Positions 29,480-37,779 are shown, counted from the stretch's first letter. The stretch is 37,779 nt of DNA from Candidatus Poseidoniaceae archaeon (GCA_949373075.1 CASIBX010000023.1:1-37779); one strand, 5' to 3'. Made by a program: numbers and translations. Notes: generated from the sequence alone by a model not told the origin.

Positions 29480-32035
29480 GTTTGTTTCTGACATCATCAG
29501 AAGCACTGGAAGTACAATAATTGACAAGACTAGTGAGAAGGTAACTGTTAGTGCGGTTACCAATCCGAATTGCTGTACTACAGGCATTGGAGATAGAAGT
29601 AGGACCAGGAATCCAAGAGCAGTTGTCCCAGCGGACAAAACAAGAGCAACACCAGTTGTCGAAATTGTTTCTTCCAACGCCTCCCAGACATCTTCAGTCC
29701 GACTTCTCTCATCTTCAAATCGACGCCACATGTGAATCGAATAGTCGATACCGATTCCAAGAGAGAGCGCCGTCACCATAACCGTTAGTACGTTCCATTT
29801 CAAGGAGAGAACAACCATTGAACCAACCACCCAGAGGGTAGCCAAAACCACAGGCGTAAGAACTACCATTGCAGGTACTGCTCTCCTTGTAAGCAGTAGC
29901 AAAACCACAAAGGAGACAGCGAAAGATATAGCGGTTGAAGATAATTGAGATGAATTAAGACCATCCAAAACATTCTGTAATGCTACTAAATCACCAGTGA
30001 CATAGACCTTAGCAGAATTAGATAACTCACTACGCATTTTACCATTATCATCTTCTGAACCTAGTTCTTCCTCGAACCACTTCACAACTCTACTAGTTTC
30101 ACTTGATGTGGATGCATCCACTCTAACTTCAATCCTGATGTGCAGAATCGATTCTCCATCAAGGTGTACGGTTTCCTCAATGCGATCGGCCCAAGAATCA
30201 CCAGTAAACGGGTCGGCAATTGATTGGTTAGTGGATAGGCTTGCGAATGCAGCTCCTAAATCGAATACAGATGCATCTCCACGGCGCAGGTCTCCTCCTG
30301 TAATTACTAAGCCAAACTCTTCACCAAACAGGACATCATTGTCAACTGCATCGTACAGCACTTTGTATGGCCCTTCGTAAGAAGGACTAGCGTCAGAACC
30401 GCCCCCTCCTACGACATCGTGATTATTTGCTAAATCATAATGAAGGCCTCGCATTTCGTTTAGTAATGTGAAATCAGAGTCGATTTCACCGTCCTTTTCG
30501 GCAGGCTCCATCATAACATAAATAACTTTCCAACCAGCACTTTCATAGCTAGAATCTAATTGATTTCTAACCTGCATTATTTCCATATCATCATCTAAGA
30601 AATCTGTAAGGTCAAACTCAGTCTCAAGACCCATTGCTCCAATAATAGAGGCTCCTGAAATTATCAGAGCAGTAATGAAAACAATCGCTTGCTGCGAGCG
30701 TTGAAGGTCAACTAACTTCTTTGACAAACGAGGCATGCGTATCGGCTCAGCAGGAGGGCCATTATTCGAAGAATCAAGAACGACATGTAATGCTCCAACA
30801 ACTACTGTTGCATTGATGAATGCTGAAATTACTCCCACGGCTAAAGCAATTCCAAAAGTTTCCAATGGGGGAAGTGGAGAGATAATGTTCGCTAAGAATG
30901 CCGCAACTGTGGTGATAACAGCAAGACATAGGGGGGTTGAAAGCCTTGCACACGATGCGAGCCATGAATCAGCAGCATCATCATTTTCTTCCCTAAAGGC
31001 ATTGTAACGTCTTTGCAAATGTATGGAGTAATCAATTCCAAGTCCAAGTACCAAAGGAGCTACAGCCACCTCTAATGCAGTGAACCTTGCCCCTGCAAGA
31101 TTCAACAGTCCATATGTCCAGATCAGTGCAAAGGAGAGTCCCACCAATGGGAAAACTACGCCACGGACACTGCGGAAGGAAATTGCAAGCAAAACGACAA
31201 CCACTAGTACCGCCAACAATATCAAAGTCGCCAGATTGTCAAAGGTCCCTTCATCTATGTCGTGTGAAATCAGGCCTAGGGAGGCTACGCCATAATTCAG
31301 GTCAGAATCTTCACTTAATTCATGGAATAAGTCACGGAGTTGGTCTTCCTTTACCTTACGTTCTTCGGCTGATAGATTAGGGTCCACTTCTAGAATCCAA
31401 AGTGTTGAAGATGAATCCATTGATGCTGAACCGTTTTCACCATTGGTTTCAATCCAAAGACAAATTTCAGTTCCATCAAAATCCTTGTGCAACATTCCAT
31501 CAAGAATGAACTGCGAGACTTCACGCTGTTTCGAAACATCCCCTGGGCAATCTGATTCGTTGAGATCGATTACTAAATTCAGCATCTCTTCCCAGTCCTG
31601 AACTTCAGATAACAGGGTCCCATTGGCTTCTTCATCAAGCGCTAATTGTAAAATCGATGGCGCTGTAATCCAATTTCCAACAAGGTTTTGAAGACTCTCA
31701 CTTTCATCTTGGACCTCTTGTAAATGAGTATTCATCTGGTTAAGATAATCCATTTCCAATACGTTGCCGCCATCATCCCGAGTTACATGTACAAACATTG
31801 GTCGCGTCTCATTAGTAAAATGTTCACTAATTCTTTCGTAAGCATCAGAAGATTCAGATTCTGGGGCGAAATCAGACAAATCAGTGTGGAATGAAGGAGT
31901 GTCTACTACTGCTAAATCCACCACTAGGCCCGCCGTTAAGAGAACGGAAGCGATTAGAATTGGCCATGAGTACTTACGGAAAGTAGCAGATTGCCCACGC
32001 AATCTGTCCTCTATTGCACTAGCACTCACATGCAC
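29462..32035 (-). CDS. MMPL/RND-superfamily transporter
   Basis: Encodes 857 residues with the RND layout: one N-terminal helix, a large outer domain (about 50-265), a helix bundle with GLGIDYSIHLQRRYNAFREE, a second helix and outer domain (about 450-690), and a second bundle with SLGIGIDYSIHMWRRFEDER. The paired G-x-D-Y-S-I-H motifs carry the Asp used for proton relay. This is the archaeal/bacterial HAE3-like group that exports lipids or hydrophobic molecules; the substrate here is unknown. The first frame codon is GTG 32035, with another GTG at 32029. There is no ribosome binding site, so the message may be leaderless. Its end overlaps the DUF2240 gene by 18 bases. Confidence 0.92.
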   Translation of the reverse strand: MHVSASAIEDRLRGQSATFRKYSWPILIASVLLTAGLVVDLAVVDTPSFHTDLSDFAPESESSDAYERISEHFTNETRPMFVHVTRDDGGNVLEMDYLNQMNTHLQEVQDESESLQNLVGNWITAPSILQLALDEEANGTLLSEVQDWEEMLNLVIDLNESDCPGDVSKQREVSQFILDGMLHKDFDGTEICLWIETNGENGSASMDSSSTLWILEVDPNLSAEERKVKEDQLRDLFHELSEDSDLNYGVASLGLISHDIDEGTFDNLATLILLAVLVVVVLLAISFRSVRGVVFPLVGLSFALIWTYGLLNLAGARFTALEVAVAPLVLGLGIDYSIHLQRRYNAFREENDDAADSWLASCARLSTPLCLAVITTVAAFLANIISPLPPLETFGIALAVGVISAFINATVVVGALHVVLDSSNNGPPAEPIRMPRLSKKLVDLQRSQQAIVFITALIISGASIIGAMGLETEFDLTDFLDDDMEIMQVRNQLDSSYESAGWKVIYVMMEPAEKDGEIDSDFTLLNEMRGLHYDLANNHDVVGGGGSDASPSYEGPYKVLYDAVDNDVLFGEEFGLVITGGDLRRGDASVFDLGAAFASLSTNQSIADPFTGDSWADRIEETVHLDGESILHIRIEVRVDASTSSETSRVVKWFEEELGSEDDNGKMRSELSNSAKVYVTGDLVALQNVLDGLNSSQLSSTAISFAVSFVVLLLLTRRAVPAMVVLTPVVLATLWVVGSMVVLSLKWNVLTVMVTALSLGIGIDYSIHMWRRFEDERSRTEDVWEALEETISTTGVALVLSAGTTALGFLVLLLSPMPVVQQFGLVTALTVTFSLVLSIIVLPVLLMMSETNSTGSE

Positions 32036-32123
32036 GGGGGGCCCGATTCAGTACAAAAGCGAGAAGGGTGCAAAAGTCAAAAAAACCTCGTTTCGAAGTT
32101 CCTTCGCCTACGGCGATTTGAAT

Positions 32124-32130
32124 CATATAT
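32124..32130 (+). promoter_or_regulatory. TATA-like box for the rpoL-truD unit
   Basis: CATATAT lies about 50 bases before the rpoL ATG in the 141-base divergent gap. Transcription would start about 25 bases later, leaving a short leader. Confidence 0.4.
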
Positions 32131-32176
32131 GTCCAAAGGTTCATGAACGCGAGGCTGGACGCCAACATCGGTCACT

Positions 32177-32434
32177 ATGCCAGTCAAGGTACTTCAACAG
32201 GATAAAACAGAACTTCGTGTACGCTTTATCGGAGAGTCTCACACCTCTCTACAAGTCCTCCGCGAGAGGCTGAACACCGACAAAGGAGTAGACTATGCGA
32301 ACTATTTCCCTGGTCACCCAGATTTGGATGAACCAGAATTCTTCATTCGCACAAATAAGGGAGTTGACCCTGCAAAACTTCTAAAGAAACTTCTCAGTGA
32401 TATCCAAGGCGATTACACTGCTCTAAAAATTTGA
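32177..32434 (+). CDS. rpoL: DNA-directed RNA polymerase subunit L (Rpo11)
   Basis: Encodes 85 residues, the normal size. RVRFIGESHTSLQVLRERL and VDYANYFPGHPDLDEPEFFI are the Rpo11/RPB11 signatures (the HT...L.L motif and the YxxxHP loop). It pairs with Rpo3 to form the alpha-dimer-like platform on which archaeal RNA polymerase assembles. It lies 13 bases before truD on the same strand. Confidence 0.93.
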   Translation: MPVKVLQQDKTELRVRFIGESHTSLQVLRERLNTDKGVDYANYFPGHPDLDEPEFFIRTNKGVDPAKLLKKLLSDIQGDYTALKI

Positions 32435-32447
32435 GATGTGTTAACAC

Positions 32448-33845
32448 ATGTCTGACGAGGATAGCCTCTCCAATTCTATTGGCTTAACCGGTTTCGCAGT
32501 TGATTCTGAAGGAATTGGCGGAGTACTGAAATCTAGAGTCTCTGACTTCAGGGTTGAAGAGATATCAACTAAAATTAGTTTAGATTCCAAAGGTAGGTTC
32601 ACTGCTGCCAACGTCACTTTGACAAATTGGGAAACTAACAGATTCATTTCCAAGTTGGCTTCAGCATGCGGCATCTCACGAAACCGCATATTTTTTGCAG
32701 GAACCAAAGATAAGAGAGCAATTACAAGACAAGTTTTCATTATTGATGCGCCTCAAAAAAAGGTAGCACTGGTTAACATTCCAGATGTGGAGATTGAAAT
32801 CATTGGTCGAACTCACCAAAAACTTGGCTTCGGAAACCACAGAGGCAACAGATTCACAATCGTGGCTAGAGGCTGCTGCCATGCAGATGGTAGCCCAATG
32901 AGCGAATCGGAAGCTATGGAACGAATTTCCAAAATTGAATCTGGAATGAAGGAAAATCTAGGAAATGGTTTGTTCCCTAATTGGATCGGCCCGCAAAGGT
33001 TTGGAGCAGGACGTCCTGTAACGCCAGTTGTTGGAAGACATGTAATCACCAATGATTGGGAAGGCGCAGTAATGTCTTATCTCAGCATGGAGGGCGATGA
33101 GAATGATGATGTCGCTAATTTTAGAAAACACATTCGTGACAATGGGGTAACTGATGAGGCCTTAGAAATCATTCCTCATTGGTTAGGATTTGAAAGGGAC
33201 ATGTTGCGACACCTAATTTCCAACCCTGAAGATTGGATTGGAGCATTTAGAAAGCTTCCAAACAATTTGCAATTGATGACTGTCCACTCTTTGCAATCTG
33301 TGGCATTTAATCGTACAATAAAAGCACGAATCGATGCAGGAATTTCACTTTCCAATCCAGTAACTGGAGATTTAGTAGGACGAGTTGATGAAAATGGTCA
33401 ACTTGAAACATCATCTATGGTTGCTGTTGAAGAAAGGACATTGAGTCGGATTTCACGTAATTGTAATCTTGGAAGATTAGTTGTAACTGGCCAGTTACCT
33501 GGTGCGACAGTTGCACGCCCAGATGGTAGATTTGGAGAAATCGAAAACTCAGTTCTAGAAGAAATGGGTCTTGCTGAAACTACATGGAAAGTTGAGCGTA
33601 TTGGACGACTCACTACTAAGGGTACTCGTCGACCACTCGTCACCACATTTAGTGAATTCCAATATGAAAGTGTTCCAATAGCAGGCGGCGAAACCATGGG
33701 TGAGAAATGGAATGATGGCGTTCAAGAAGGTGACTTGTGGCATCCAGAAGGAGCTTGTATCAGATTTAGATTCACATTACCTTCCGGAAGTTATGCTACT
33801 ACTTTGCTAAGAGAGTTCATGCGAACTCCGTTACACCAATTGTGA
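32448..33845 (+). CDS. truD: tRNA pseudouridine(13) synthase TruD
   Basis: Encodes 465 residues. The catalytic block FAGTKDKRAITRQ carries the nucleophilic Asp88, and TNWETNRFISKL upstream and GNHRGNRFTIVARG downstream are further family motifs. The TRUD insertion domain occupies the middle (about 190-350), as usual. It converts U13 (or U35 in some tRNAs) to pseudouridine. It starts 13 bases after rpoL and ends just before a strong terminator hairpin. Confidence 0.95.
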   Translation: MSDEDSLSNSIGLTGFAVDSEGIGGVLKSRVSDFRVEEISTKISLDSKGRFTAANVTLTNWETNRFISKLASACGISRNRIFFAGTKDKRAITRQVFIIDAPQKKVALVNIPDVEIEIIGRTHQKLGFGNHRGNRFTIVARGCCHADGSPMSESEAMERISKIESGMKENLGNGLFPNWIGPQRFGAGRPVTPVVGRHVITNDWEGAVMSYLSMEGDENDDVANFRKHIRDNGVTDEALEIIPHWLGFERDMLRHLISNPEDWIGAFRKLPNNLQLMTVHSLQSVAFNRTIKARIDAGISLSNPVTGDLVGRVDENGQLETSSMVAVEERTLSRISRNCNLGRLVVTGQLPGATVARPDGRFGEIENSVLEEMGLAETTWKVERIGRLTTKGTRRPLVTTFSEFQYESVPIAGGETMGEKWNDGVQEGDLWHPEGACIRFRFTLPSGSYATTLLREFMRTPLHQL

Positions 33846-33846
33846 A

Positions 33847-33876
33847 ATTATTCCTACAAATGTAGGAGTAATTTTT
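33847..33876. terminator. Bidirectional terminator between truD and the EF-1 beta gene
   Basis: A 12-base inverted repeat, ATTATTCCTACA (33847-33858) and TGTAGGAGTAAT (33861-33872) with one G-T mismatch, is followed by a T run on the plus strand and preceded by A-rich sequence. It lies between two convergent genes. Confidence 0.7.
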
Positions 33877-33881
33877 ATCTT

Positions 33882-34154
33882 TCAAAGAAGGCCCATCGAA
33901 AGTACTTCGATTTCGCCAGTGCCGTGTATAGCACGCATACTTTCTTCGAATATATCTGAAAGTCCGGAGCCATCATTCATGACGACATGAACTTGAATGA
34001 ATTTCAAACCGAAAGCCAGAGGCTTGGTTTCGCAAAGTTGGACATCATAGACATCGTCCTTTAGTGCTGTAATTTGTGCTGCTATGTCATCTGCTGAAAC
34101 GTCGTCGACGTTTGAGTCAGGCATGACCTTGTAAGTTAATGCGACCATTCCCAT
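33882..34154 (-). CDS. ef1b: Archaeal translation elongation factor 1 beta
   Basis: Encodes 90 residues. MGMVALTYKVMPDSNVDDVS, then KPLAFGLKFIQVHVVMNDG and a closing EVLSMG strand, form the compact EF-1B guanine-exchange domain that recycles GDP on EF-1A. The ATG at 34154 has GGTGAT upstream; TTG and GTG codons before it are also in frame but less likely. It is the last gene of a minus-strand unit with the zinc-ribbon and OB-fold proteins, and ends a few bases from the shared terminator. Confidence 0.93.
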   Translation of the reverse strand: MGMVALTYKVMPDSNVDDVSADDIAAQITALKDDVYDVQLCETKPLAFGLKFIQVHVVMNDGSGLSDIFEESMRAIHGTGEIEVLSMGLL

Positions 34155-34172
34155 AAAAATCACCAATTGTGT

Positions 34173-34337
34173 TCAAGGACCCTGGAATCCACAAGCGCAG
34201 ACGTAAGTAACGCCTTGGTTTCTACAGCGTGGGCTGCGGCCAATAGACTCGCCACACATAGGGCAGGGGAAAGTGGTAGATCCTTTGTCCACTAATGGGA
34301 CTCCAGATGCAGTACAGACGGTTGCTCGGTCAGACAT
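34173..34337 (-). CDS. Small archaeal zinc-ribbon protein (HVO_2753-like)
   Basis: Encodes 54 residues from ATG 34337, with GAGGTG seven bases upstream. Two zinc knuckles are present: CPMCGESIGRSPRCRNQG and YVCACGFQGP, plus an upstream Cys8. The layout C-x2-C ... C-R ... Y-x-C-x-C-G-F-x-G-P is that of the widespread small archaeal zinc-finger proteins often described as RNA-binding. One expected Pro-Cys pair (usually CPxCGF) reads CACGF, so the ligand set is kept. It lies 18 bases before the EF-1 beta start, the usual archaeal pairing. Confidence 0.88.
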   Translation of the reverse strand: MSDRATVCTASGVPLVDKGSTTFPCPMCGESIGRSPRCRNQGVTYVCACGFQGP

Positions 34338-34402
34338 GATATTACACCTCAGTGCAACTCGGCCACGACCTCTCCCTCTTTATCCTTGCGCGACAATCAA
34401 CA

Positions 34403-34801
34403 TCATCTGTCAATTACCTCAAGAGTACCATTTCTGCCAGTTGAGACTATTATTTCACCATCTCGTGAACGGCACCAACCATTCTCTATTCGTATTATGT
34501 CGCCCGCTTTTACCCTTTTCACATGCTCTCCCCAAAGTACAATTCCGACCAAACCTGTTTCGTCTCTTCCACACGCTGCGGCTAAAGAACCGGTGTAATT
34601 GGCGGAGTTGACTAAGCGCCGAGGATATCTCCGTAGCACTACCAACTCCAGGCGGGTTATCGGTTGGTTAGGAACTAAATCTTCCACTCGTTGTCTAGAG
34701 GTCCGAGATGTTTGGGGCTTGGCGTTGTTATTCATCGCAGACAAAATAGATTTTGTGCGGATATCGTTTTCTTCTATTACGGGCTTAGGCTTTGTAGGCA
34801 T
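34403..34801 (-). CDS. OB-fold nucleic-acid-binding protein
   Basis: Encodes 132 residues. A basic, unstructured N-terminus of about 45 residues (MPTKPKPVIEENDIRTKS) precedes an OB fold with DETGLVGIVLWGEHVKRVKA then GDIIRIENGWCRSRDGEI, the pattern of RPA/SOSS-B-type single-strand-binding domains. It is about the size of a single-OB archaeal SSB. The ATG at 34801 is used (a TTG precedes it). It heads the unit with the zinc-ribbon and EF-1 beta genes; a 65-base gap to the zinc-ribbon gene holds no other feature. Binding to DNA or RNA is inferred. Confidence 0.8.
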   Translation of the reverse strand: MPTKPKPVIEENDIRTKSILSAMNNNAKPQTSRTSRQRVEDLVPNQPITRLELVVLRRYPRRLVNSANYTGSLAAACGRDETGLVGIVLWGEHVKRVKAGDIIRIENGWCRSRDGEIIVSTGRNGTLEVIDR

Positions 34802-34865
34802 CAAACAAATTGGATTTGCTTAATCCTAATCAAGGATTCCCCCACTCAAAGTTGAATGTGAAATG

Positions 34866-35609
34866 TTACTCCTTTGGAGTAGTCTTCTTGCGAACGCTGA
34901 AAGTAGATTTCACTGGTTCCACTTCCTCTAATGGGTCAGGGCCGCCTTTGCGGTTTTCTAAGGCGTACTCAAATGCGGGCCTTATGTGCCAATCTGGGCC
35001 TCTCTTAGGCGTATGGAATTTACAAACCAGATAAACTTCAGAAGATGAATTTCGACTCGCCATCGGTGAAAACCTCTTGACTGTCTGGAAATGAGGTCTT
35101 ACTAAATCGATTAATTCCTCAACACCAACCCCTTGGAATAATTTTGTGACAAAGTGGCCACCATATTTGAGAATGGGAAGAGCAAAGTCGAACACATCAG
35201 CTACTAGCATCAAAGATACTGCCTGGTCAATATCCCACTTACCTGTGATGTGTGGTGAAATATCTGAGACGACTACATCGATTACTTCAGTATCGATTGC
35301 ATCTAGAACCGCTTGCTGAATGAAAGGGTCTGTGATGTCGCCCACAATCAGATTTGCACCTTCAACAGGCACGCAGGATTTGAGGTCAACACCTACCACT
35401 TTACCGTTCGAACCAACCAATTCAACTGCGACTTGAGCCCATCCCCCTGGATGGCAACCAACGTCTAGAACGCTATTACCTAATTCGAAGACTTTGTGTC
35501 TCTCATGAGTTTGTTTTAGCTTGAAGGCTGAACGTGCACGATAACCACTAGCCTTGGCTTGTTTACGCCAAGAATCACGTTGATGGTCCTGAACCCAGCG
35601 GTCAACCAT
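34866..35609 (-). CDS. rlmE: FtsJ/RlmE-family rRNA 2'-O-methyltransferase
   Basis: Encodes 247 residues. SAM motif I is VLDVGCHPGGWAQVA, and the catalytic tetrad is complete: Lys30 in RSAFKL, Asp116 in VVSDISPHITG, Lys156 in VTKLFQG and Glu191 in SSSEVYLVC. In bacteria RlmE methylates U2552 in the 23S rRNA A-loop, and archaeal homologues act at the equivalent base. A basic C-terminal extension of about 45 residues is variable in the family. The ATG at 35609 is the natural start; the gene is divergent from the thioredoxin-like gene. Confidence 0.94.
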   Translation of the reverse strand: MVDRWVQDHQRDSWRKQAKASGYRARSAFKLKQTHERHKVFELGNSVLDVGCHPGGWAQVAVELVGSNGKVVGVDLKSCVPVEGANLIVGDITDPFIQQAVLDAIDTEVIDVVVSDISPHITGKWDIDQAVSLMLVADVFDFALPILKYGGHFVTKLFQGVGVEELIDLVRPHFQTVKRFSPMASRNSSSEVYLVCKFHTPKRGPDWHIRPAFEYALENRKGGPDPLEEVEPVKSTFSVRKKTTPKE

Positions 35610-35682
35610 AGTACACCCTCAAACTAATCGGGGAAGCATCCTCCTGATAACTTCATGGACGAGATACGACGCCATCTGACTG

Positions 35683-36486
35683 ATGAGGCACCTGATGGCG
35701 GTAATTGTTCTGGCATTGTGCCTGACATCTTCCACCACCGTTTTGGCTGAAGGTACTATCGAAGAGCATTGGCTCAAAAGAACAATACTGGTCGAAGAAA
35801 GAACTGCAATTTGGTGTCCTTCCTGCGCAGAAATAGACCCTGAATTGTTATTGGTTGCTAAATCCCATGGAGCACGAACAGCCATCGTGGGGTTGCATGT
35901 CGATGATGAGTTTGAAAATGAAGCTAGTATTGCAAGAATCCAGTACCAAATGCAGCAAGATGACACTAATTATGGGACTCCTACTTTTTTCGTTGACGGC
36001 ATGAAGACAGCAGAAGGTTATGATGCTTGGAGTGATGTGCAGAAGAGAATACTATCACAAGAAAGTATTCGAGAAAGCCCCGGAGAAATTGCGATGAGTC
36101 TTGTCGATGAAGAAATAATCGTACCAACTCCTGAATTCGGACAACTAACCATCATGGTATTGGAACATGGAAAAATTGTTCCTAGCGGGGCCGATAATCC
36201 CGGTGATGACACAAGAGATAGAGTTCTAATTGGAATGAAGACGGTGAATTCATCTGGAAATATTTCGACCTATGGAGAATTAGAACTACCTGATGAGTAT
36301 TCAGTTATCCTTGTTCATGAGCCAGAAGAAGGAGGCGAACCCTTTGGCGTAGTTGAGATTTCAAATAGAGATTGGGAAACCTCTGAAGATCATAATTTGT
36401 TTCATATAATGTGGATTTGTGTGTTTTTAGGAGCATTACTAGTATTCACCCCCTCTAGAAAGCACCGAATTAAGGAAGAAGAGTGA
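35683..36486 (+). CDS. Exported thioredoxin-fold protein with C-terminal anchor
   Basis: Encodes 267 residues. A signal peptide (residues 1-22, ending TTVLAEG) is followed by a thioredoxin-like domain with the redox motif CPSC (Cys45, Cys48) in RTAIWCPSCAEIDPEL, and by the cis-Pro loop TNYGTPTFFVDG. A beta-rich domain extends to about 235, then one membrane helix (about 241-258, FHIMWICVFLGALLVF) and a basic tail. It is probably a DsbA/TlpA-like thiol oxidase or reductase acting outside the membrane, perhaps with the VKOR homologue encoded 0.9 kb away. Confidence 0.85.
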   Translation: MRHLMAVIVLALCLTSSTTVLAEGTIEEHWLKRTILVEERTAIWCPSCAEIDPELLLVAKSHGARTAIVGLHVDDEFENEASIARIQYQMQQDDTNYGTPTFFVDGMKTAEGYDAWSDVQKRILSQESIRESPGEIAMSLVDEEIIVPTPEFGQLTIMVLEHGKIVPSGADNPGDDTRDRVLIGMKTVNSSGNISTYGELELPDEYSVILVHEPEEGGEPFGVVEISNRDWETSEDHNLFHIMWICVFLGALLVFTPSRKHRIKEEE

Positions 36487-36593
36487 AATATACTGACTTA
36501 AATTAACGTGAAAGGGCTGTTTTGAGTAGTTTTGAGTCGAAATGCGACACAAAAGACCAAACAATTGAAAAGGTTGAAGGTTAATGTATTATC

Positions 36594-36863
36594 ATGGAAC
36601 CAACACATGATGCCACAGAAGAATCGAGCCACAGGGGTTCAAAGGCATGGATGGTAGAGTATACCGTCCAGGTCGATGAGGAGAGCCACAGGCACCTCTC
36701 GATGATTCATGCAGATGAAGTAACTGATGTTCAACATCAATTGTTACGTGAATTACGTAAAGAGTACAACACTAGCGAAAGAGTGGATGTTACAGTACAC
36801 AGAATCGAGCCGGTAACTACCAACACTGACGCATTGTATTTCGAAGGAATATATGCTCCTTGA
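36594..36863 (+). CDS. Small acidic protein, unrecognised
   Basis: Encodes 89 residues: MEPTHDATEESSHRGSKAW, then strand-helix-strand sequence (MVEYTVQVDEESHRHLSMIH, QHQLLRELRKEY, RVDVTVHRIEP), which suggests a small alpha/beta fold. It is His/Glu-rich with no signal peptide. No family is recognised. A 107-base leader upstream contains the tandem TTTTGAGTAGTTTTGAGT (about 36519-36537). The stop abuts the end of the convergent His/Asp/Glu-rich protein gene. Confidence 0.65.
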   Translation: MEPTHDATEESSHRGSKAWMVEYTVQVDEESHRHLSMIHADEVTDVQHQLLRELRKEYNTSERVDVTVHRIEPVTTNTDALYFEGIYAP

Positions 36864-37391
36864 TCAATTCGAGGTGTAGGTGATTACGATGTTCTGCCCA
36901 TCCTCAAGGATGAGATTTTGATATTCGGTGTTAACTTCGCCGTTAACGGTCATCGCTATCGTGCCATCACGGTATTCCATAATACCGGTTTCATCGAAAT
37001 GCTTGCCCCAAACATCGAAAAATACCTCCAAGGGTACCTCTTCTACCGTGTGGCCTTCGACATGCAGTTTACCTGAATCATCGTGTGTGTGTGTCATGTG
37101 CATAGCTTCGGGACAAGTCTCCGTATAGATTCCTGAATTTTCAGGAATAAGATACTCATCACCATCGATTATTATGGTCAGATAGGGATGGAAATGCATT
37201 GCGACATCATGAGTCGTAAGGCATTGTTCTCCTAAAGGGTGCATTTCTTCAGCAGTATTTGTCAAAGGTTTTTCTACAGATTCAGATTCATCAAGCAAAT
37301 TGATGGCACCCTCGTATTCGAGAAGGCCAACTACTGAAGCGAGGCACACGGCTGTGAAAACCATCCACCAGCCGCCTTCTTCCAGAATCAT
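36864..37391 (-). CDS. Membrane-anchored His/Asp/Glu-rich extracellular protein, partner of VKOR gene
   Basis: Encodes 175 residues. One N-terminal anchor helix (residues 8-24, WWMVFTAVCLASVVGLL) leads to an outer domain rich in His, Asp and Glu: HDVAMHFHPYLTIIIDGDEY, HMTHTHDDSGKLHVEGH and a ubiquitin-like end (ILEDGQNIVITYTS). The histidine clusters suggest metal binding; two outer cysteines (QCLTTHD and TCPEAMHM) could form a disulfide. The start ATG at 37391 overlaps the stop of the VKOR gene (ATGA), so the two are translationally coupled and probably work together. Confidence 0.75.
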   Translation of the reverse strand: MILEEGGWWMVFTAVCLASVVGLLEYEGAINLLDESESVEKPLTNTAEEMHPLGEQCLTTHDVAMHFHPYLTIIIDGDEYLIPENSGIYTETCPEAMHMTHTHDDSGKLHVEGHTVEEVPLEVFFDVWGKHFDETGIMEYRDGTIAMTVNGEVNTEYQNLILEDGQNIVITYTSN

Positions 37392-37779
37392 TCCTCCTCA
37401 GAAGCAGACTTTGGAGCAACATAGCCGCCACGGCGACTTCTTCTTTCACGAGAACTCTTCTCTGCAGCACCGGCAGTTCCAACTGCCCATTCACTGGTAT
37501 CGTACATTGAAGCGAGTTTGAAGAATCCAAACACAGAGATAACATGTGCAACGTGTGCTGTAGTACAGTATTGGCATAACTTACCAATATCGTATTCAGC
37601 ATAGATTAGGTAGAAGATCATTAAAATCCCAATTATTCCTAAGTTTGTACCGATCTTCAAGTGGGTGATGACCCATGATGCAGTTGGCTCTTTCGCAATT
37701 GAGATTACAAGCCACAAAAATAATGCGAACGAAAGCATCCCCAAAAGTCCCCATGGCAGACCCAGAAATGGCATTGTGT
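37388..37779 (-). CDS. VKOR-family disulfide-generating membrane protein, 5' end outside window
   Basis: The frame is open to the right edge; 130 codons are visible. LGLPWGLLGMLSFALFLWLV matches the second half of the VKOR helix bundle. The redox motif CQYC (Cys67 and Cys70 of the visible ATG-led part) lies in YDIGKLCQYCTTAHVAHVIS, which is diagnostic. The first VKOR cysteine pair and first helix must lie beyond 37779, so the ATG at 37774 is internal rather than the start. VKOR passes electrons from thioredoxin-like partners to quinone, generating disulfides. A basic and acidic cytoplasmic tail (SSRERRSRRGGYVAP) ends the protein. Confidence 0.85.
   Translation of the reverse strand, partial: TMPFLGLPWGLLGMLSFALFLWLVISIAKEPTASWVITHLKIGTNLGIIGILMIFYLIYAEYDIGKLCQYCTTAHVAHVISVFGFFKLASMYDTSEWAVGTAGAAEKSSRERRSRRGGYVAPKSASEEE

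Noticed and set aside
32036-32176. Extra gene or RNA in the divergent gap before rpoL
   Set aside because: Only a TATA-like element and a tiny CGAAG/CTTCG inverted repeat are seen.

Overview
The window looks like a chromosomal piece of a marine planktonic archaeon, most probably a Marine Group II euryarchaeon (Candidatus Poseidoniales). The archaeal markers are an RNA polymerase subunit L gene, a monomeric archaeal-type EF-1 beta, a GPN-loop GTPase, an archaeal DUF2240-type protein, a UbiA enzyme of ether-lipid synthesis, a small archaeal zinc-ribbon protein and an archaeosortase-like transpeptidase. Gene packing is tight, with several convergent pairs that touch or overlap, and the base composition is moderately A+T-rich. 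The assignment to Marine Group II is inference from gene content.

Layout. 1-2068 (minus): a repeat-rich protein with DUF11-like domains and a long Pro/Ala/Met N-terminus, apparently frameshifted. 2213-4048 (plus): GPN GTPase and ornithine carbamoyltransferase. 5354-4050 (minus): a 58-residue protein, a winged-helix-like protein and a prenyltransferase. 5534-5606: tRNA-Glu(CTC). 5607-10068: an island bounded by direct repeats of the tRNA 3' end. It carries a secreted RCC1 / putative-Ig / thrombospondin-type-3 repeat protein, split by a frameshift, and a strongly G+C-rich four-helix membrane protein flanked by its own 16-bp direct repeats. No integrase is visible. 10167-12547 (plus): three membrane or surface genes, including a transglutaminase-like protein and a PKD-domain protein. 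12559-18025: mixed housekeeping genes (Lon-N-domain protein, EF-hand protein, CutA, SelO, small membrane proteins, a dolichol/phytol kinase-like enzyme) and an intergenic structured-RNA candidate at 13361-13435.

20391-17618 (minus) is a tight six-gene run: TusA-like protein, GTP cyclohydrolase II, OsmC-like protein, a SAM methyltransferase whose N-terminus requires a non-AUG (AUU) start, an NADPH:FMN-reductase-like flavoprotein and an unknown protein. It may link flavin and thiol chemistry. 20468-21415 encodes the archaeosortase-like protein. It is followed by a DEAD-box helicase, a HEAT-repeat protein, a giant Kelch/CARDB surface protein (24439-28920), a DUF2240 protein and an MMPL/RND-type transporter. 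32177-35609 is an information-processing block: RpoL, TruD, EF-1 beta, zinc ribbon, OB-fold protein and FtsJ/RlmE methyltransferase. The right end (35683-37779) carries a secreted CxxC thioredoxin-like protein, a His/Asp/Glu-rich membrane-anchored protein and the C-terminal part of a VKOR homologue, which suggests oxidative protein folding outside the membrane.

The most interesting signals are the tRNA-Glu repeat-bounded island with nested cassettes, a short C-terminal W-Y-R...S-E-W..F-E motif shared by otherwise unrelated exported proteins, the AUU-initiated methyltransferase, and the structured RNA candidate near 13.4 kb.
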